Shown piece by piece: positions 1 to 9,818 of a stretch of 64,000 nucleotides of DNA; position 1 is the first letter of the stretch, and every line of letters starts with the position of its first letter. The notes beneath the pieces were generated by a model that was not told the origin of the DNA, did not search any database, and saw only the letters and a program-made list of their open reading frames with translations. The position numbers and the translations under genes were made by a program. The stretch is taken from contig JAEZKP010000010.1 of the NCBI GenBank assembly GCA_023436145.1, forward strand, positions 26,282 through 90,281, read 5' to 3'. The DNA is from Fibrobacterota bacterium (GTDB lineage: Bacteria; Fibrobacterota; Chitinivibrionia; Chitinivibrionales; Chitinispirillaceae).

Positions 1-1
1 C

Positions 2-1777
2 ATCACCACTACCATGCTTACTTTCGGTATGGGTGCTTCAACTCAGGCATTATTTGCCAGAGTCGGTGGAGGAATTTACACAAAAGCAGCCGATGTGGGT
101 GCTGATCTGGTAGGAAAAGTGGAAGCTGGAATTCCAGAAGATGATCCAAGAAATCCTGCGACAATTGCAGACAATGTGGGTGACAATGTTGGTGATGTGG
201 CAGGAATGGGAGCAGATCTGTATGAGTCATACTGTGGATCGATTCTGGCAACTGCAGCTCTGGGTGCAGCCCTCCCTCTCAGCGGCGCCTTCAGCGGAGT
301 TAAAGCAATTACCGCCCCCATGATTATCTCAGCTCTGGGAGTATTCTTTTCCATAGCCGGTATTTTTGCGGTAAAAACAAAAGAAGATGCCAGTATGAAA
401 AACCTTCTTGCCTCATTAAATCTGGGAGTCTGGGGATCATCATTTCTTCTTCTCATAGCCCTGGCAATTATGGCTTTCACCGGCTTTATCACCTGGGGGA
501 TTTTTGGAGCAGTGGTTACCGGCCTGGTCTCAGGTCTGATTATTGGAAAGGCCACTGAATTTTATACTTCCGATGAACATAACCCCACCAGATCCATTGC
601 CAATCAGACCAAGATGGGGTATGCTACTACTATAATAGAAGGTCTGGCTGTAGGCATGTATTCTTCTGCTATACCGGTTATAACCATTGTGTTTGGTATC
701 ATTCTTTCATTCGCCTTTTCCGGCGGTTTCTCCTCAATCAACATGGGGCTTTACGGAATCGGCTTCGCTGCGGTAGGAATGCTCTCTACTCTGGGGATAA
801 CCCTGGCAACCGACGCTTATGGTCCAATTGCAGATAACGCTGGTGGAAATGCTGAAATGAGTGGACTGAGCCCTCAGGTCCGCCAAAGAACAGATGCTCT
901 GGATATGCTTGGTAACACCACTGCAGCAACAGGTAAAGGTTTCGCCATCGGTTCTGCAGCTCTCACAGCTATGGCTCTTTTATCCGCCTATATGGAAGAA
1001 ATAAAGATCTGGATTGCAAAACTGGCTCAGAAATCTGCAGATGGGTTTTTAGTGATTGACAAGTTCCGGTTCTATGCTAAAGATGTTTCTGCAGAGATAG
1101 CAGAAAGTCTAAGAGTTCAAGGTATTACTGCAGTGACCGCTAAAACAGCCACCCTCAGGGATCTGACAACCGCCTTTGATGTCAACTTACTGAATCCCAT
1201 GTTGATAGCAGGTCTCTTCATTGGAGGTATGATGGCATTTTTATTCTGTGCCATGACTATGAAAGCAGTGGGCAGAGCAGCAGGAAACATGGTGGAAGAG
1301 GTCCGCAGACAATTCAAAGCTCTTCCGGGAATACTTAAGGGAACTGATAAGCCAGAATATGGAAAATGTGTTGAAATATCGACTATCGGCGCACAAAAAG
1401 AGATGCTCGTACCATCACTTTTAGCCATAGTGGTCCCTGTAATTACTGGTATTCTCTTTGGGGTCGCTGGTGTTATGGGACTTCTGGTTGGAGGATTAAC
1501 TACCGGTTTTGCATTAGCCTCAATGCTCAATAATGCAGGCGGTGCCTGGGACAATGCTAAAAAATTCATAGAAAAAGGAAATCTTGGCGGAAAAGGATCT
1601 GCTTCTCATAAAGCAGCTGTGGTTGGAGACACTGTAGGTGATCCTTTCAAAGATACTTCCGGTCCTTCTCTTAACATTCTAATAAAACTTATGTCAATGG
1701 TTTCAGTTGTCTTCGCAGGAGTGGTACTGTTTGCTTACCCCAAAGTAAGTCAGATTTTTACTCTCCTGGGACGATAG
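2..1777 (+). CDS. hppA: Membrane-bound K+-dependent pyrophosphatase (5' end outside window)
   Basis: Membrane pyrophosphatase that couples PPi hydrolysis to cation (H+ or Na+) pumping across the inner membrane. The frame is open to the left edge, and residues before the first ATG at 14 (I-T-T) still fit the family, so the gene starts outside the window. The substrate-site signatures are intact: DVGADLVGKVEAGIPEDDPR, then DNVGDNVGDVAGMGADL, and near the C-terminus a GDTVGDPFKDTSGPSLN block. In the GNTTAATGKG segment (911-940) the diagnostic positions are Ala and Gly rather than Lys and Thr, which by established family rules marks a K+-dependent enzyme. I cannot tell H+ from Na+ pumping. The gene ends in a strong hairpin shared with the convergent phosphofructokinase gene. 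Confidence 0.95.
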   Translation: MTTTMLTFGMGASTQALFARVGGGIYTKAADVGADLVGKVEAGIPEDDPRNPATIADNVGDNVGDVAGMGADLYESYCGSILATAALGAALPLSGAFSGVKAITAPMIISALGVFFSIAGIFAVKTKEDASMKNLLASLNLGVWGSSFLLLIALAIMAFTGFITWGIFGAVVTGLVSGLIIGKATEFYTSDEHNPTRSIANQTKMGYATTIIEGLAVGMYSSAIPVITIVFGIILSFAFSGGFSSINMGLYGIGFAAVGMLSTLGITLATDAYGPIADNAGGNAEMSGLSPQVRQRTDALDMLGNTTAATGKGFAIGSAALTAMALLSAYMEEIKIWIAKLAQKSADGFLVIDKFRFYAKDVSAEIAESLRVQGITAVTAKTATLRDLTTAFDVNLLNPMLIAGLFIGGMMAFLFCAMTMKAVGRAAGNMVEEVRRQFKALPGILKGTDKPEYGKCVEISTIGAQKEMLVPSLLAIVVPVITGILFGVAGVMGLLVGGLTTGFALASMLNNAGGAWDNAKKFIEKGNLGGKGSASHKAAVVGDTVGDPFKDTSGPSLNILIKLMSMVSVVFAGVVLFAYPKVSQIFTLLGR

Positions 1778-1812
1778 AATTAAAATTTGTGACGTTTCAG
1801 AAAAATTAAAAA

Positions 1813-1837
1813 GGGCTGCTTATAGCAGCCCTTTTTT
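1813..1837. terminator. Bidirectional intrinsic terminator
   Basis: GGGCTGCT (1813-1820), loop TAT, AGCAGCCC (1824-1831), then six T. The arms are preceded by A's, so the structure works on both strands. It sits between the convergent pyrophosphatase and phosphofructokinase genes. Confidence 0.85.
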
Positions 1838-1871
1838 GATATTATAACATTTTACTTTTCAAATGATCAGG

Positions 1872-3188
1872 TTACCGGAATAATGCAGGTTGGCCGGTCG
1901 ATTGAACTACATCTCGCCACAAAGAGCTTTCCGGATCGATTCTGTTACGCTTTTGTACTGCCAGCTCCATTGGGATATGCACAAATGTGTTATTAACCAG
2001 ACTGACCAGCATTTTTGTTTTTCCAGCCATCGCTGCGTGTACTGCATTTGTACCCAGACGGTTACAATAAATTGAATCACTGGGATTGGCGGGTGTGCTC
2101 CTTATGATATAGCCGGGATCAATATATTTGAGGTTAATCTCTATTCCTTCTTGTTTAAAGAAAGTTGAAATTTTATCCTTAAGAAAGAGCCCAATATCCC
2201 CCAACTTTTTATTTCCGGAAGCATCTACTCCGACCATAGACTCAGAAAAAAGTTCCTGACCAGCCCCTTCAGCAACTACTATCAAGGCGTGGTTTCGCCG
2301 GGCCAGTCGACGCTTCAACTCCGCAAGCAATCCAGACTCCCCCTCCAGTGCAAAAGGGACCTCAGGGATCAGCACATAATTTACGTCATTTGTTCCTAAG
2401 GCAGTATGTGCGGCAATAAACCCAGATTCCCTCCCCATCACTTTTACTATTCCAATACCATTTATAGCATCATGAGCCTCAACATGAGCCCCACTCACCG
2501 CCTCAACAGCCTTGGAAACGGCTGTTTCAAACCCAAAAGACTTCTGAATAAAACTGAGATCATTATCAATTGTCTTGGGAATTCCTACAATAACCGTCTT
2601 AAGTCCGCGCTTAATTATCTCTTCTGCAATATTAAGTGCCCCTTTTTGAGTCCCATCACCACCAATAGTGAAAAGCATTGATAAATTCATTCTCTCAATA
2701 GAATCCACAATATCAGAAATCCTGCCGCCACCGCCTCTGGAAGAACCCAGAATTGAACCACCAATCCGGTGAATATCGGTCACTACATCAGGATTGAGTT
2801 CCATAGTTGGATACATGTACTCGGGTATTAATCCACGAAACCCGAAACGAATTCCCGATATTTTACGCACGCCATAATGATACCAGAGTGTCATAACAGT
2901 AGCCCTGATAACATCATTAAGCCCTGGGCACAACCCGCCACAGGTCACAATGGCAGCATGCACTTTTGAAGGGTCAAAATAAATGTGTTCACGAGGACCA
3001 GCTTTTTCGATCAAATCCTCTTTACGGTAAGTAACCGTGTCCCCTGGCTTGACTTTTACATTATACACAATATAATCGTCACCATTAACATAATTGGCCA
3101 TAAGATCACCGCTTGTTTTAGATAAAATTACCGGTGACTTTATCTTTGGAACCCCAAGATTGGGTATAGTGAAGTCATACGATCCCAT
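1872..3188 (-). CDS. pfkA: ATP-dependent-type 6-phosphofructokinase (plant/trypanosome clade)
   Basis: Phosphorylates fructose 6-phosphate to fructose 1,6-bisphosphate in glycolysis. At 438 aa it is longer than the 320-aa E. coli type. Motifs are CGGLCPGLN (83-91), GGSILGSSRGGG, GGDGT (176-180), PKTIDND (204-210) and GRESGFIA (252-259). The order and the N-terminal extension match the plant/trypanosomatid clade. In PFK families a Gly in GGDGT favours ATP, whereas PPi-dependent enzymes have Asp there. The Lys in PKTIDND is otherwise typical of the PPi-type lineage, so the donor call is good but not absolute. The start is supported by AGGAGA six bases upstream of the ATG. The neighbour is a PPi-driven ion pump, which made PPi use worth considering. 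Confidence 0.9.
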   Translation of the reverse strand: MGSYDFTIPNLGVPKIKSPVILSKTSGDLMANYVNGDDYIVYNVKVKPGDTVTYRKEDLIEKAGPREHIYFDPSKVHAAIVTCGGLCPGLNDVIRATVMTLWYHYGVRKISGIRFGFRGLIPEYMYPTMELNPDVVTDIHRIGGSILGSSRGGGGRISDIVDSIERMNLSMLFTIGGDGTQKGALNIAEEIIKRGLKTVIVGIPKTIDNDLSFIQKSFGFETAVSKAVEAVSGAHVEAHDAINGIGIVKVMGRESGFIAAHTALGTNDVNYVLIPEVPFALEGESGLLAELKRRLARRNHALIVVAEGAGQELFSESMVGVDASGNKKLGDIGLFLKDKISTFFKQEGIEINLKYIDPGYIIRSTPANPSDSIYCNRLGTNAVHAAMAGKTKMLVSLVNNTFVHIPMELAVQKRNRIDPESSLWRDVVQSTGQPALFR

Positions 3189-3333
3189 ATTATCTCCTGT
3201 GGGTAATTCTCGCTGAATAGTTGGTTTTTAATATAATTAATGTGCAAAAAATGAACTCCTACCAGCTTCCTTTTATTTACTCTCTTGCTGGCAAATCTTG
3301 TTAAAAGCTTATCAGACTAAGTATTTTTAATGA

Positions 3334-5055
3334 ATGAATATTAATCGATTACTATTGTTATTATCGCCTCTGCTGTCACTGCTGCTTCTCTCCTGTGCCA
3401 GCCTTACAGCTCCCAATGGTGGTCCTGATGATAAAACCGGACCAGAAGTGCTCGTTTCAACACCAGCTTCCAAAGCCACCAATATAAATACAAATACCAG
3501 AATCAGTTTCACCTTCTCTGAGTGGATATCCACAAAAAAAACAAAATGCATCTCAATTTTTCCACCAGTTGCATTTTCCACCAAATTTCATAATAATAAA
3601 CTGGAGATCTACCCTTTAGAAAAACTGCGGGACTCAACCACCTACCATGTCCTTATTACTTCTACACTTCTGGATCTCCACGGGAATCCTATCTCACCAT
3701 TTAACCTGATATTCTCGACTGGTCCAGATCTTGATAGCGGTTCTATCCGGGGTTGTATAATCGATCCCACCAGGAAAGCTGCCCAATACAGAATAGCCCT
3801 CTTTACTCCGAAAGACCTGGCCGACTCCGGAGTATGCGGCACCCCATCTTATCTTCTGCAATCCGATACATCGGGGAAATTCGATTTTTCAAATCTGAAA
3901 GTCGGCTCTTACCGGGCAGTTGCATATAATGATGTAAATAATGATGCACACCTCCAATCAGCTACCGAATCTGTATTTACTCCAGAAGACTCACTTATAA
4001 ACATAGATTCACATTCTTCATCAGTCACTTTTTTCCCATCTGAATTTGACACCTCATTTCCGCGGATAACCAATCTGAAAGCTGCTAACAACAAAATTGT
4101 GAGTGCCGCCTGGAATAAAGCATATGATTCTCTGGTTTTTTATCCTCCGTTAATTAGTATCGAACGCACAAACCCTTTGGAAAAAGTACAAAATGTAAAG
4201 TATGTACCTTTAAAGAACTCTCTTTCATTCATGTTGTATACAGAAAAGCCACTTAATATAGCACCTTACCGGGTTATCTCATCGACAGTAAGAATATTTG
4301 ACAATCAATCCCACAGTGATACGGTGCTGTTTAATGGTAATAATGCCGTTGATACCGTTTATCCCAGCCTGAGAGTCGCACCAGATACCAATTCTACAGT
4401 AAACCTAAATCCTGAAATAAAATTTATATGGTCAAAACCAGTCATTGCCACTGCCCCACTTTTTCTAAAAGATCAATCGGGAGATTCTGTACCTACACTT
4501 CTTTCACCGGGTTACTCAGATACTACAACTATCAGTCCGGTTTCAAGACTGCACCCGTCTTCCATCTACAGCATCAGTTTTTCTAAAAGTCATTTCCGGG
4601 ATCTCTATGGCAACAGTGTCTTTTCTGATGATTCAACTGATACAGCTGATACAGTTCTGATTAAAACCCTTGACAGTGACAATATCGCTCTGAGCCTTCA
4701 GGGCTCAGCCCCCTGCCTCGGACATTCTGAAAACAGATTATGGTTTTATACACCTTTTGATTCGCCTGATACAAAATATCTTGCTACAGACAACGCGGGT
4801 TCCTTCCGTTTCGATTCTATTGCAGCAGGTAAGGGACAGATCGGATACTTAGTAGATAAGAATAGAAACAGAAATCCGGATAAAGGGAGACTCTATCCCT
4901 GGCGCTCACCAGAACCATACATAACCAGTACAGACACCATTGAGGCCAGAGCTCGCTGGGATGTGGAAGGGATCTCTGTGCCAGTCTGCGATCCCTGCCA
5001 GTTTTTCACTATGGATAGTGTAAAAACTGACACTATCGGTTCTGCAAGACAATAA
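3334..5055 (+). CDS. Ig-like (Big_5) domain lipoprotein
   Basis: Predicted outer-membrane or surface lipoprotein of 573 aa. The signal sequence is Leu-rich and ends in a lipobox (LLSC, Cys about residue 21), followed by the ASLTAPNGGPDDKTGPEV stretch typical of a Bacteroidota/Fibrobacterota lipoprotein family. Residues about 38-132 look like a Big_5 Ig-like domain. Residues about 135-205 resemble a carboxypeptidase-regulatory-like fold (SDTSGKFDFSNLKVGSYRAV). A second Ig-like stretch lies near 345-440, and a further regulatory-like repeat follows near 460-520 (TDNAGSFRFDSIAAGKGQIG). No catalytic motif is visible, so a structural or binding role is inferred. I see no clear Shine-Dalgarno. It is transcribed away from the phosphofructokinase gene from a 145-bp divergent region. 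Confidence 0.8.
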   Translation: MNINRLLLLLSPLLSLLLLSCASLTAPNGGPDDKTGPEVLVSTPASKATNINTNTRISFTFSEWISTKKTKCISIFPPVAFSTKFHNNKLEIYPLEKLRDSTTYHVLITSTLLDLHGNPISPFNLIFSTGPDLDSGSIRGCIIDPTRKAAQYRIALFTPKDLADSGVCGTPSYLLQSDTSGKFDFSNLKVGSYRAVAYNDVNNDAHLQSATESVFTPEDSLINIDSHSSSVTFFPSEFDTSFPRITNLKAANNKIVSAAWNKAYDSLVFYPPLISIERTNPLEKVQNVKYVPLKNSLSFMLYTEKPLNIAPYRVISSTVRIFDNQSHSDTVLFNGNNAVDTVYPSLRVAPDTNSTVNLNPEIKFIWSKPVIATAPLFLKDQSGDSVPTLLSPGYSDTTTISPVSRLHPSSIYSISFSKSHFRDLYGNSVFSDDSTDTADTVLIKTLDSDNIALSLQGSAPCLGHSENRLWFYTPFDSPDTKYLATDNAGSFRFDSIAAGKGQIGYLVDKNRNRNPDKGRLYPWRSPEPYITSTDTIEARARWDVEGISVPVCDPCQFFTMDSVKTDTIGSARQ

Positions 5056-5109
5056 CACTAAGACCAGTGCCCCACATTGCTTTACCATTCCGTTTTTTAA
5101 ATTTTCAAT

Positions 5110-6336
5110 TTACAGTTGGATTGAAAACTTTTCTGATTTCCTGTAATCATTAAATATCAGGAAAACCACAACAGGTAAGACCGGCAGAAAATACTTTTCC
5201 CACAACAGATATGAAAAAGGCATCACCAGAAGAAAAAATAAAAGAGTAGCAACACAAAGAAATCTTAATCCTAATCTCTTCTGTCTAATATCAGAAACAA
5301 CCGAAGATAAAAAGGTAAAAAGGACCGGTAAGGATAATAGATAAGAAAAATAAAAAACTACATGGGTTATACGGTCAGAAAGGAATATCTTAAGAAAACG
5401 GTGAAAATATCCTACGGTCAGCACATTTACTTCAATACCAGGCATTGATGGCCTGACCGGAAACAACAGATACAAAAACGACACAGCCAGACTTATCAGA
5501 AGGATCTTATTATTGAGATAAAATTTTTTCCAGTTATATAATACAAACGGGAAAACATATATAATGATCTGGCAGATATACAGAGTGAGAAATTCCGGAT
5601 GAAAGGTAAATGCATAAGGAATGTACAAATTCTTTACGTTGTTGACCGGACTGAAACCACCCCAGAAAAGCACAAGTAATCCAAGTGGAACACATGAGAA
5701 TACAACAGCGCAGAGATATTTCAGATATTTCCGCTCACCGCTGTACACCAGATTCAGTAAAAAAAAGAGAAAGAAGGCAGGAACAAGAAAAGCCAGATAT
5801 TGACGGGTTAATAAAGCTGATGCAAGTGCAATTCCAAGCAAAACCGGCTTTCCTTTCAAGACAGCCAGAAATGAAAGGCCCAGAAAACAAACTGCCATCA
5901 TATCTGTAAACACAAACACACTCGCTCCTGCAAAGTACGGGTTTAATGCAATAAATGATACTGCCAGAAGCGCAATTAAACTGCTATAATAGTTTTTAAA
6001 CAAGGCAAAGAATACCACATATGTAGAAAACGCAACCAGAATCGATAAAATCCGTAATAGCGGTAATTGAAACCCTACTAATTTCCCCCATAGGGCATAA
6101 ACTATAAATGGCAGAGGCGTTGACATTTCTTCATAGTTGTATAAAGCAGTGAGATTGAGATTTTTCCCGAAGTATACAATGGTTTCCACGAAATGCCCCT
6201 CATCATGCCAGGGCTCTGATCGATTAATCCCCCAGATAGAAAGTGAAATAAGATATAGCATCAAAAAGAAATAAAAAAACCAGGTTTCCTTGTCATTAAT
6301 AAATTTTATCAATTTTTCTCCAGCTTCTTTACACAA
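5110..6336 (-). CDS. GT-C family membrane glycosyltransferase
   Basis: Polytopic inner-membrane protein of 408 aa with roughly ten hydrophobic segments. After the first membrane helix there is a WHDE motif (Asp45-Glu46), the acidic loop signature of GT-C transferases that use polyprenyl-phosphate sugars. A later STPLPFIVYALWG stretch resembles the second loop of this fold. The likely role is addition of a sugar to a lipid-linked or envelope acceptor on the periplasmic side; the acceptor is unknown. It overlaps the upstream gene by 8 bases (6329-6336), so the two are probably translationally coupled, and it is the last gene of the minus-strand operon. Confidence 0.7.
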   Translation of the reverse strand: MCKEAGEKLIKFINDKETWFFYFFLMLYLISLSIWGINRSEPWHDEGHFVETIVYFGKNLNLTALYNYEEMSTPLPFIVYALWGKLVGFQLPLLRILSILVAFSTYVVFFALFKNYYSSLIALLAVSFIALNPYFAGASVFVFTDMMAVCFLGLSFLAVLKGKPVLLGIALASALLTRQYLAFLVPAFFLFFLLNLVYSGERKYLKYLCAVVFSCVPLGLLVLFWGGFSPVNNVKNLYIPYAFTFHPEFLTLYICQIIIYVFPFVLYNWKKFYLNNKILLISLAVSFLYLLFPVRPSMPGIEVNVLTVGYFHRFLKIFLSDRITHVVFYFSYLLSLPVLFTFLSSVVSDIRQKRLGLRFLCVATLLFFLLVMPFSYLLWEKYFLPVLPVVVFLIFNDYRKSEKFSIQL

Positions 6337-8281
6337 CTTTCCCTGATCCGGTTACCGGCTTCCACGGAGTTATGATATGAAAATGCCCTATCAATGAAAC
6401 AGCTTTTACTATTGCCATTGTTATAATGACGCCTTTGAGACCAAATCCCGGTAAAATAAAGATTGCAGTAAGCCCCATACCCACAACCCCTCCCACCAGA
6501 TCTGCAGCATTAAGCTTCCTCCAGGAGACATCTCTGCTGTTTATTATTTGTGCCGATGCAATGGCTCCCATTACACAGTTAAAAAGATAAAACAGCATCT
6601 CCGGAGGATTTCTGAACACAATCAGAAAAAATAATGAAAAGACCGTATAAAAACCCACAATTATATCTGTGTGCGGCAGTTTCTTTAAAAAGGTCCCGAT
6701 TACAAAACCAGCATTCAAGGAAATCATCAATAAAGAGATCCTTGAATACAGAGTACCATACATGGACTGATACATCATCATTATAACTATAGTATAAGCA
6801 CCTGCACAAAACCCGGTAGTTCCAACTGAAAAAAGCACACTCCTGCGTAAGAATACCAGAAGAGCAGTCACGATTAATATTACCGCGACTGAAATAGTCA
6901 CCGGAATTGAAATATTAAATTTTTCCAGATAGCTTTCCAGTGTAAATTTAAGGATTAAGGGATGTGCGACTTTATTTATACCGGCGTTCATTATATTCAG
7001 GTTTGCTGAGATTATTTTCTCCGGAGTAACTGCAGGGAGAATAAAATCATTGAAATAACTGTTTGGCACTTTACATTCAGTTGGAAACTCAAAGGGGATA
7101 TCCGATGCTACAAATGTCCATCCCTCAGCAGGAAAGACTTTTACAAATCTGAAAGTCCGTGATAGTGTTGCCGCCATCAGATCTTTCAGTTTTTTCTCAT
7201 GAGTGTTGAGATAATTGCTATTAAGACTCAAAGTAAAAGAAAACAGACCGGAATCGGTCATCATTTCTTTTACTCTGTAAAAAAAGCCATCAGTAAACAA
7301 TCGACTCATGGCGATATTTTCCGGGACATCACATCCAACAAGTACTGCATCGAACGGACTTCTTATTGGCAACCGTTCCGGTGTCTGACATATACACCCA
7401 GTATCAGCAAGCACTGGTTCACTTTCAAGGCACACCAGCTCTGAGGGGTTGTATTTTCTGATTTCTGTTGAGTGCCCATTATCATGTATCAAAAGTATGC
7501 GATCCGCCCCCCTGATCGATAAGGGTACATGGACCGCTTGCTCTATAAACGGAAGCGGGTATCCTGTCCGGTATACCCGGTTATTCAGTAATATCACATT
7601 TCTGTCATTATCAATGGCAATCTCCCCTTCCCTGCCGTAGATAACAGACGATACCCTTCCTTTGTATTTCCATATGTTTGATTGTGGTTCGATTAACAGG
7701 AAAATCAGGAGACTGGCAATTGCCAGACTGAAAATGAACCGTTTCTTCCACAATGCTGGCAAAAGAAAGGCAGCTGATAATAGAATAATAAGCAGATGGG
7801 TAGTATTGTAATAAATTGCACAAGATATCAGTGTCAGACCAGCAATAGTGCCGGCATTATCCCATCGATATAATAGTTTACCATAATTATTGGAGGCTAA
7901 TACCCCGAATAATGTTCCAGCGAGTAAAGAACAGGGTACCTCCGCGAGGACAACAACTCCAGTTATCAGAACAGGCGAGTAAAGCTCCCCCGGAAATAGA
8001 AATCCTGGCATAGCCCGTATTACAAAAATTGCTCCAACAGATGATAACAGATATAGAAAGATCAGCCAGGGCAGTTTTATCTTTAAAAAAGCGGGTGAAA
8101 TTCTGTTACCAAGGGCAGAGGAAAGCAACCAGACAGACAGACTTATGCTTAAAAGAAATTCATTTCCTGAAAAAACCGCAAATAATTCACGGATAATAAT
8201 AATTTGTGCAACAGATGAGAAGAGGCCATTTGCAGCACTGTACCATTGGCCGGTTTTTATCTGGCTTATTTTACTATTCAT
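6329..8281 (-). CDS. Membrane-fused spermidine-synthase-like protein
   Basis: 650-aa protein with about six N-terminal membrane segments (IIIIRELFAVFSGNEFLLS is typical of the family's first helices), a soluble spermidine-synthase-like domain at about 205-415 (GREGEIAIDN...LLNNRVYRTGY) and a further block of hydrophobic helices at about 455-640. This matches the 'fused MFS/spermidine synthase' family. The SAM-binding glycine loop is degenerate: ILLIHDNGHSTE replaces the usual IGGGxG pattern. The catalytic Asp region is also not recognisable, so aminopropyl transfer is doubtful. It lies 61 bases after the Memo-AMMECR1 gene and overlaps the GT-C gene. A transport or scaffold role is possible. 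Confidence 0.7.
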   Translation of the reverse strand: MNSKISQIKTGQWYSAANGLFSSVAQIIIIRELFAVFSGNEFLLSISLSVWLLSSALGNRISPAFLKIKLPWLIFLYLLSSVGAIFVIRAMPGFLFPGELYSPVLITGVVVLAEVPCSLLAGTLFGVLASNNYGKLLYRWDNAGTIAGLTLISCAIYYNTTHLLIILLSAAFLLPALWKKRFIFSLAIASLLIFLLIEPQSNIWKYKGRVSSVIYGREGEIAIDNDRNVILLNNRVYRTGYPLPFIEQAVHVPLSIRGADRILLIHDNGHSTEIRKYNPSELVCLESEPVLADTGCICQTPERLPIRSPFDAVLVGCDVPENIAMSRLFTDGFFYRVKEMMTDSGLFSFTLSLNSNYLNTHEKKLKDLMAATLSRTFRFVKVFPAEGWTFVASDIPFEFPTECKVPNSYFNDFILPAVTPEKIISANLNIMNAGINKVAHPLILKFTLESYLEKFNISIPVTISVAVILIVTALLVFLRRSVLFSVGTTGFCAGAYTIVIMMMYQSMYGTLYSRISLLMISLNAGFVIGTFLKKLPHTDIIVGFYTVFSLFFLIVFRNPPEMLFYLFNCVMGAIASAQIINSRDVSWRKLNAADLVGGVVGMGLTAIFILPGFGLKGVIITMAIVKAVSLIGHFHIITPWKPVTGSGKVV

Positions 8282-8342
8282 AAGAATCGCAATTCGTCCC
8301 GAAACGCGGGTAACCGGTACCGGGAACTGGTGACCGGATGAT

Positions 8343-9818
8343 TCATTCGGAAAAATGTTCTGCGGTGTAAATTCTCACCTCAGAAGTCTTCCATCCATCC
8401 CTGGGCATTCCTGCCTTCAATGAAAGGTTTTCAAGAAACCCCATTTTATCTGGTAACTGCTCCCACACCTGTGGCAAATATGTGGACTGTAAAGATCCCC
8501 TGCGTAATATGACGCCATGAACCCCGGGGACAAGTTTTTTTAACAACTCTTCCGGAGTGGAAAAATTCAGTGGTTGAGGTTTAGTCAATACAGACACTTC
8601 TACTTTGATTGTGGTCAGCTCGTTTGCAGTAACAGGTGAAAATCGGGGATCATTCAAAGCTGCATGACCCGCATTATCCACAACCGCCTGATAAAGAGGT
8701 TTTACAGGTTCAATATAGCCGATACAACCCCGGAGATTTCCTTTGCTGGTCAATGTGACAAAACACCCCCTGTTTTCCCTGAAGTCTTCCGGCACATCAG
8801 CAGTGTCCTTCAGTGGAATCTTCCGTACAGCAGCATTTAAACTGTTTCTGGCAAGACGAAGCAGAAATGCTTTCTGAGATGTGGACAATTCAGATGACAG
8901 AGGAGCAGAATTCTGTTTACCAGTGTAAACTATTGAAGCATACCCGACTACCCGGGAATCTGAACCATACTGTGGAGCAGTCTCAAAAGAGGTACGGGCA
9001 TCCAATAAATGTGGTTCCAGTTTCATTTTCCGGGCTAAATGCATTATGATATGTATGGATGTTCTTCCACACCCATCAATTTCACCGTCAAACTCCCCCT
9101 TAAGTATGTTTCTAACAGTAGTGTCATCTATCTGCCTGGCTTTTGAATTAATCTGGTAATGGGAAAGGTCTGATGAAGCAATTACAAGGGTGGATTCATC
9201 CAGAAACGGCAATAAAAGTTGCGCGATATAAGCAGGATCAACTTCACCAGTAAGAATGGGGATAATTTTAAACGCCCTTAACTGAACCTGTAAAAACGGT
9301 AACTGGACTTCCAGACAATGTTCCGGTTCATGAGCACCTTTTGCTGAACACACTATAGAATTTCTGCGTAATTTTTCTATGACATCCAGGTCCAGCTCCA
9401 CCAACCCCAAAGGAGTCTGGTAATGTGTAACAGCCGGAACAGAAACCCCTTTGAACCATACATGGTGAGACGGCCCTATAAGAAACACTCTTTTAATATT
9501 GCTGTTTTTCAGGTTTACATAACCCCTGGCTGCAACCGGACCGGAAAAGACAAAACCAGCATGAGGGCTTATCATAAGACGGGGCACCGAAGATTCCGCT
9601 TTGCATTCAGCAAGGTAACCCTGTACGCTCTGTCTTAATTCGACTGCTCCATCCGGATAAAACTGACCCGCGACAGCAGCTTTACGAATAACCATCTCTG
9701 CTGAAACACTCTGATTATTTATCATCATTATTAATACTCCTGAAAAAATAAATATTTCTGCGGTCAACCAAAGCTTAATGACTCCATACACCCGGCACCG
9801 GTGTTTTACATTTTGCAC
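8343..9818 (-). CDS. Memo-AMMECR1 fusion (AmmeMemoRadiSam proteins B and A)
   Basis: Fusion of a Memo-like domain (about 45-300) and an AMMECR1 domain (about 310-488). The Memo part keeps metal-site candidates in SPHAGFVFSG, GPSHHVWF and DGCGRTSI. The AMMECR1 part has the invariant LRGCIG hexapeptide. These proteins always travel with a radical SAM partner, encoded just upstream; the biochemical function is not established. Two starts are possible. ATG 9818 overlaps amrS by 44 bases and gives an N-terminus that looks like a signal peptide (hydrophobic KLWLTAEIFIFSGVLIMM, then SVSA). ATG 9728 has a good Shine-Dalgarno (AGGAGT, 7-base spacing) and would give a cytoplasmic protein. I favour the longer form weakly because the partner also carries an export signal. 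Confidence 0.9.
   Translation of the reverse strand: MQNVKHRCRVYGVIKLWLTAEIFIFSGVLIMMINNQSVSAEMVIRKAAVAGQFYPDGAVELRQSVQGYLAECKAESSVPRLMISPHAGFVFSGPVAARGYVNLKNSNIKRVFLIGPSHHVWFKGVSVPAVTHYQTPLGLVELDLDVIEKLRRNSIVCSAKGAHEPEHCLEVQLPFLQVQLRAFKIIPILTGEVDPAYIAQLLLPFLDESTLVIASSDLSHYQINSKARQIDDTTVRNILKGEFDGEIDGCGRTSIHIIMHLARKMKLEPHLLDARTSFETAPQYGSDSRVVGYASIVYTGKQNSAPLSSELSTSQKAFLLRLARNSLNAAVRKIPLKDTADVPEDFRENRGCFVTLTSKGNLRGCIGYIEPVKPLYQAVVDNAGHAALNDPRFSPVTANELTTIKVEVSVLTKPQPLNFSTPEELLKKLVPGVHGVILRRGSLQSTYLPQVWEQLPDKMGFLENLSLKAGMPRDGWKTSEVRIYTAEHFSE

Noticed and set aside
76..555. 159-codon minus-strand ORF inside the pyrophosphatase gene
   Set aside because: Antisense shadow of a well-conserved coding region.
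1872..3188. PPi-dependent phosphofructokinase
   Set aside because: The GGDGT glycine and overall pattern fit the ATP-type plant/trypanosome clade; only the Lys in PKTIDND argues for PPi.
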